A stretch of DNA of 36,401 nucleotides from positions 1 through 36,401 of the forward strand of contig JAEWED010000195.1 of NCBI GenBank assembly GCA_023389745.1, read 5' to 3'. Position numbers and translations under genes: made by a program. The notes under the pieces were generated by a model that did not search any database, had not been told where the DNA came from, and saw only the letters and a program-made list of their open reading frames with translations. This DNA is from Actinomycetes bacterium. GTDB lineage: Bacteria; Actinomycetota; Acidimicrobiia; Acidimicrobiales; Microtrichaceae. Below are positions 30,801 to 36,401 of this stretch, in pieces (position 1 is the first letter of the stretch; each line of letters starts with the position of its first letter).

Positions 30801-31211
30801 ATGGCCTTCGGGCAGGCATCGGGGCCTCCGGCCTCGGCCAGGCAGATCCAGGAGCTCGCCGACCTGCTCGAGGCGCGCGGCTTCGACTCGTTCAAAGAGG
30901 CCCGCCACCCCTTCGGCCTGACGCAGCGCCAGGCGGGCGGCAAGTTCACCGTCGACGAGGCGACCGAGCTGATCGAACGACTCGCCGCCGAAGGCGACGA
31001 CGCGCAGGTCGCGGAGTCCGCCGCTCCTTCCGGCCGGGTCGACACGGCCGCGCCGCGGGCGCCGCGGCGCGCCGACAGCGACCGCGTCGCCGCTCGAGCC
31101 CTGCGCCGGCAAGAGGACGCGGCGGTCGAGCTGCTCTCCGAGGTGATGGCGACCGAGCTCACCAACCGCGGTTGGTGCTGCATCCCGCCACCGGACGAAC
31201 CGCTCGGCTGA
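30801..31211 (+). CDS. small hypothetical protein, two helical segments
   Basis: A 136-residue soluble protein with a good ribosome-binding site (GGGAG, 6-nt spacing). The N-terminal motif ASARQIQELADLLEARGFDSFKEARHPFGLTQRQAGGKFTVDEATELIERL resembles short helical modules found at the ends of replication and DNA-binding proteins (QIxxLxxLL then eAsxLIxxL). The middle (about 70-95) is a basic, Pro/Ala-rich linker. The C-terminal helix ends WCCIPPPDEP with adjacent Cys residues. No function is assignable. It lies between citrate synthase and a convergent SnoaL-like gene. Confidence 0.65.
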   Translation: MAFGQASGPPASARQIQELADLLEARGFDSFKEARHPFGLTQRQAGGKFTVDEATELIERLAAEGDDAQVAESAAPSGRVDTAAPRAPRRADSDRVAARALRRQEDAAVELLSEVMATELTNRGWCCIPPPDEPLG

Positions 31212-31231
31212 CGCGCCGGTCACCCGGCGCG
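31212..31231. terminator. strong bidirectional hairpin
   Basis: CGCGCCGG (31212-31219) and CCGGCGCG (31224-31231) form a perfect 8-bp GC stem with a 4-nt loop. It lies directly between the stop at 31209-31211 (plus) and the stop at 31233-31235 (minus), exactly filling the gap between convergent genes. Confidence 0.65.
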
Positions 31232-31232
31232 A

Positions 31233-31745
31233 TCAGGGCCGGGCGAAGTTCCGATCCGGATCGGCCGGCGGTGACATGAAGCCCTCACCCGGACGCCAAC
31301 CGCTGGCGCGCAGATCCTCGAGCACGTGCGCCATGTTCAACAGGTCCTCCTCGTAGGAAAACTTGCCGTCGCCGGCGTACACGAGCGTCGACACACCCGA
31401 CTGCTCGTACCGGCTCCCGTCGTCGCGGGCGCCAGGCAGCTGCTGGGTCCACTTCACGACGACGGTCGACCCGTCGATGGCGGTGAACTCGATCGGGAAG
31501 TCCCAGTCCTCGAGGCCGCGCATGCTCTCGTCGAAGAACTCGCGCAGCGCGTCGATGCCCTGGATGCGGCCCCAGGCGGGATCGATGTACACCGCGTCGT
31601 CGGTGAACATCGTGGCCAGATCGGTCCAGGTGGCCTCGCCGTCCGCGATGCGCGCTCGCAGCGCGACGTAGGCATCGACGGCCGCCCTGACCTCTTCTGA
31701 CTCGAACTGCTGTACCTCGGAGTGCTGGCGGGCGACGTCGCTCAT
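31233..31745 (-). CDS. SnoaL/NTF2-like domain protein
   Basis: A 170-residue protein with the cone-shaped NTF2-like pattern: a helix (VRAAVDAYVALRARIADGEATWTDLATMFTDDAVYIDPAWGRIQGIDALREFFDESM) followed by strands (VVVKWTQQLPG, YEQSGVSTLVYAGDGKFSYEEDLLNMAHVLEDL). The family includes polyketide cyclases, ketosteroid isomerase and ligand-binding proteins. Asp and Trp residues near DPAWG line the usual pocket, but the ligand is unknown. The ATG at 31745 is the last start before the fold. It is divergent from lon with a 113-nt gap. Confidence 0.8.
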   Translation of the reverse strand: MSDVARQHSEVQQFESEEVRAAVDAYVALRARIADGEATWTDLATMFTDDAVYIDPAWGRIQGIDALREFFDESMRGLEDWDFPIEFTAIDGSTVVVKWTQQLPGARDDGSRYEQSGVSTLVYAGDGKFSYEEDLLNMAHVLEDLRASGWRPGEGFMSPPADPDRNFARP

Positions 31746-31789
31746 CGCCGGATCTTCGCGGCTGAGGATTCTGAGAACCAGCGGGAATA

Positions 31790-31805
31790 CTTGAGCGCTT
31801 GAGCG
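31790..31805 (+). promoter_or_regulatory. direct repeat CTTGAGCG x2 upstream of lon
   Basis: CTTGAGCG at 31790-31797 and again at 31798-31805, 54-69 nt before the lon ATG. CTTGAG is the half-site of the actinobacterial heat-shock HAIR element (CTTGAGT-N7-ACTCAAG, bound by HspR), which controls lon in Streptomyces. Here the half-sites are direct rather than inverted, so HspR control is only a possibility. Confidence 0.3.
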
Positions 31806-31858
31806 TGCTGCCCTCCCGATGCGCCCGGATCGAGTCCGGGCCGAACGCTGGAGTGCAC

Positions 31859-34348
<2,490 letters not shown>

Positions 34349-34376
34349 TCAGGCACCCGGCGGTCACACGCTCAGT

Positions 34377-34405
34377 CCGGTCCCGGCGCTCCCCGCCGGG
34401 ACCGG
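34377..34405. terminator. 12-bp-stem bidirectional terminator-like hairpin
   Basis: CCGGTCCCGGCG (34377-34388) and CGCCGGGACCGG (34394-34405) are perfect complements with a 5-nt loop, between the lon stop (34346-34348) and the convergent permease stop (34422-34424). The lon stop itself sits in a CCTGATCAGG palindrome. Confidence 0.7.
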
Positions 34406-34421
34406 CCGCGTCCGGGCGACG

Positions 34422-35213
34422 TCAGCGCGGGCGCGATCGCAGCGGGGTGTCGCGCAGCAGGCGGGTCGTGACCACGACGGCCACGGCCCAGGTCGCCGCG
34501 ACGAGCGCCACCGCGCCGCCGACGGGCAGATCGAGGAACACCGCGTCGACGCTCTCGGGGAACAACGACGAGCTCAGCGCGGCCTCGACCACGACGACGG
34601 GCAGCAGTCCCGGCACGATCAGCAGCAGCCCGACGACGGTGCCCCAGCGATAGAAGCCGAGGCCGACGAACCAGCCGCTCGCCATGTAGACGGCGTAGAC
34701 CAGCAGGGACTCGACGGCGACCCACCAGAGCTGGCCCGGGACGTCGAACAGGTGACGCTCCGCCAGCGACGGATCGACGTCCGCGACACCGAAGGCGACC
34801 AGCTCCGCGGCATAGACCGCCGTGATGACCGCCGCTCCGATCGCGGCGAGCAGCACGATGCCGACGATGGACCCCTGTGCCACCCGGCGACGGGTCAGCC
34901 CCTGTGCCACGAGCACAGGGAACGTCGAGTAGGCGAGCACACACCCGGCGGCGAACTGGACCCAACGGGTCCAGCTCAACCCGGCGAACTCCCACACGCT
35001 GGACTCGAGCTCGCCGTAGCGCGAGATCAGGAGGATCGAGACGATCCACAGGAGCACGGCCCCTGCCCAGAACCAGCCGAGCCAGGACAGCGTGCCGTAG
35101 GCGACGTACTCGACGATCCGCCGCACGGGTTCGGGGATGCTGGCCGGCATCCCCGGTGCGGGGGACCGGTCGGCCGAGGTCACCGCGGGGTCGGACACCT
35201 TCGGGTCGCTCAC
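34422..35213 (-). CDS. ABC transporter permease subunit (partner of the YtrB-like ATPase)
   Basis: A 263-residue membrane protein. A cytoplasmic N-terminus of about 40 residues is followed by six hydrophobic helices at about 40-63, 82-105, 114-140, 155-178, 188-212 and 228-252. No conserved family motif is recognised. Its identity as the membrane component is inferred from the GTGA overlap with the upstream ATPase gene and the operon layout. The GntR-ATPase-permease order is known from ytr-like operons, which respond to cell-envelope antibiotics in Firmicutes and also occur in Actinobacteria. Confidence 0.7.
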   Translation of the reverse strand: MSDPKVSDPAVTSADRSPAPGMPASIPEPVRRIVEYVAYGTLSWLGWFWAGAVLLWIVSILLISRYGELESSVWEFAGLSWTRWVQFAAGCVLAYSTFPVLVAQGLTRRRVAQGSIVGIVLLAAIGAAVITAVYAAELVAFGVADVDPSLAERHLFDVPGQLWWVAVESLLVYAVYMASGWFVGLGFYRWGTVVGLLLIVPGLLPVVVVEAALSSSLFPESVDAVFLDLPVGGAVALVAATWAVAVVVTTRLLRDTPLRSRPR

Positions 35214-36130
35214 ATGCGCTCCTCGGGGACGGCGGCGACGAGGGATCGTTCGTCACCGAGGTCGGTCAGATGGACGAGCAGGTCCTGGAGCGGCACCGGG
35301 CCGAACTGCGCGCCGCGTGCTTCGGCGTCGACCCGCAACGCCGGGGCGACGGTGCCGTAGAAGGTCGTCCGGGTCGTGGCGCCGAGCGAGCGCACGTCGA
35401 TCACCGTGGCGTCGGTGGCCGCGGCGGTGACCTGCTCGACGACGTCGGTCGGGCCGGTGACCATGACGCCGCGTCCGCGGAGCGACTCGGTGTCCTCGGA
35501 GAGCGTGAGTCGTCCGTGGTCGATGACCACGACCTGCTCCAGCAGCGGCGCGATCTCGCCGATGAGGTGCGTCGAGACGATGAACGTGCGCTGCGTGCGC
35601 AGGTAGTCGCCGAGCAGCTCGTCGTAGAACACGCCTCGGGAGATGGCATCCATACCCAGGTACGACTCGTCGAACATGGTCAACGGGGCACGGGAGGCCA
35701 GCCCCACCGTGGACCCCAGCGCCGAGCGCTGGCCGAGCGAGAGCGCCTTGATCTTCGTGGTCGGATCCAGCTCGAAGCGATCGACCAGGTGGCGCGCGTA
35801 GTCGTCGTCCCAGCCGGCTCGCAGCCGTGAGGAGCACCACATCAGATCCTCGACGCTCATGTCCTCCTCGAGATCGCCGCTCTCGCGGATCAGGCTGATG
35901 CGCCCGACGACCGACTCGTTCTCGTAGGGATCCTCACCGTCGACCGTCACGCGACCGCTGCTGGGTCGGCGGAAGGCGGCGATCGTCGACAGGAGGGTCG
36001 ACTTGCCCGCGCCGTTGCGGCCGAGCAGCCCGCAGAGCGTGCCGGCCGGGATGTGCAGCGACAGCCCGTCGACCGCGTCGGTGCCGCCGATGCGGCAGGT
36101 CAGGTCCTCTGTGGTGACGTCCACTGTCAT
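35210..36130 (-). CDS. ABC transporter ATPase, YtrB-like, with degenerate signature and Walker B
   Basis: A 306-residue nucleotide-binding protein. Walker A is GRNGAGKS (37-44). The signature is LSLGQ (130-134) instead of LSGGQ. Walker B is LTMFDES (150-156), where Ser replaces the usual Pro after the catalytic Glu. The switch His is in FIVSTHLIGEIAP. A C-terminal extension (about 215-306) is typical of this group. These substitutions recur in ATPases encoded next to YtrA regulators. It overlaps the regulator gene by ATGA and the permease gene by GTGA, giving one tightly coupled operon. Confidence 0.85.
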   Translation of the reverse strand: MTVDVTTEDLTCRIGGTDAVDGLSLHIPAGTLCGLLGRNGAGKSTLLSTIAAFRRPSSGRVTVDGEDPYENESVVGRISLIRESGDLEEDMSVEDLMWCSSRLRAGWDDDYARHLVDRFELDPTTKIKALSLGQRSALGSTVGLASRAPLTMFDESYLGMDAISRGVFYDELLGDYLRTQRTFIVSTHLIGEIAPLLEQVVVIDHGRLTLSEDTESLRGRGVMVTGPTDVVEQVTAAATDATVIDVRSLGATTRTTFYGTVAPALRVDAEARGAQFGPVPLQDLLVHLTDLGDERSLVAAVPEERM

Positions 36131-36401
36131 GGGGTGGCTCCGTTCGTCGGATCGGCGGAGGTCGTCCTGCCGTGTGCAGCGTCGGTCGTGCGCGCCGCGA
36201 CGTGCGCGAGGATCGCCTCGACGGGGATGCCCAGCACCTCGGCCCGGTCGAGCACGGGATCGAGCACCTCGTCGAAGAAGCGGCCGCGGCGGTCCTCGAG
36301 CAGCTGGGCTCTGGCGCCGGGGCTGACGAACATGCCGACACCCCGTCGTTTGTAGATCACGCCCTCGTCGAGCAGCTGGTGGAACGCCTTGGCGGCCGTC
36401 G
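36127..36401 (-). CDS. GntR-family regulator, YtrA subfamily (N-terminus outside window)
   Basis: The frame stays open to the window edge, so only the C-terminal 91 or so residues are seen. It reads from TAAKAFHQLLDEGVIYKRRGVGMFVSPGA, the recognition helix and wing of a GntR winged helix. A short helical effector region of about 45 residues (RGRFFDEVLDPVLDRAEVLGIPVEAILAHV) follows, as in the small YtrA subfamily, which lacks a large ligand domain. It very probably represses the ABC operon that starts inside its stop codon; the operator would lie upstream of the window edge. Confidence 0.85.
   Translation of the reverse strand, partial: TAAKAFHQLLDEGVIYKRRGVGMFVSPGARAQLLEDRRGRFFDEVLDPVLDRAEVLGIPVEAILAHVAARTTDAAHGRTTSADPTNGATP

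Overview
The window is high-GC DNA (roughly 70% GC by eye, almost all third codon positions G or C), with a DUF3566 gene directly upstream of tRNA-Ile(GAU), a WhiG/FliA-type sigma factor, an LAxTG (class E sortase) surface protein, an NDMA-dependent alcohol dehydrogenase and an HTH-fused citrate synthase. Together these point to Actinobacteria; an Acidimicrobiia-like lineage would fit, but I cannot prove it from sequence alone. I see no CRISPR array, insertion sequence or prophage. The region reads as ordinary chromosome.

Layout. 1-2160: an unassigned C-terminal fragment, a DUF3566 membrane protein, tRNA-Ile, a 45-residue membrane peptide and an NAD(P)-binding oxidoreductase-like protein. 2160-4335: a sigma-28/WhiG-family sigma factor with its own candidate sigma-28 promoter, then an orphan metal-type ABC ATPase with a candidate Fur-family operator over its start codon. 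4329-6079: divergent HisN-like phosphatase and TesB thioesterase. 6122-10549 (minus): a membrane protein, a sensor kinase, a sortase-anchored VWA surface protein and a NarL-type regulator, forming a surface-protein/two-component locus. 10717-13583 (plus): a luciferase-like flavin oxidoreductase and a DrrAB-type exporter. 13611-19025 (minus): L,D-transpeptidase, alpha/beta hydrolase, NDMA-type alcohol dehydrogenase with a 16-bp palindromic operator, AI-2E-family permease, ACT protein and PyrE. 19139-20616: an SRPBCC-ArsR pair divergent from a stand-alone ClpP, with two similar dyads between them.

20636-27526 (minus): the most interesting gene block. asnO, ngg and an M42 peptidase, each overlapping the next by 4 nt, form the N-acetylglutaminylglutamine amide (NAGGN) osmoprotectant operon known mainly from Proteobacteria. 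It is followed at short spacing by a PIN/NYN-like protein, an UlaG-like metallo-hydrolase and an anchored extracytoplasmic protein. 27527-27982 has no convincing gene but holds a perfect 10+4+10 palindrome overlapping a good sigma-70-like promoter that points at no gene. 27983-30662: two divergent citrate synthases, one fused to a MerR-like HTH, with an AT-rich direct repeat between them. 30801-34348: a small hypothetical gene, a SnoaL/NTF2-like protein and Lon protease. 34422-36401 (minus): a GntR(YtrA)-ABC ATPase-permease operon cut by the window end.

A theme no single gene explains is what happens at gene ends. Several stop codons lie inside short tandem repeats (22 bp at the sigma factor, a perfect 16 bp x3 at citrate synthase, degenerate 25 bp at arsR, 34 bp at tesB). 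In at least two convergent pairs both stop codons sit symmetrically in the two arms of one hairpin.
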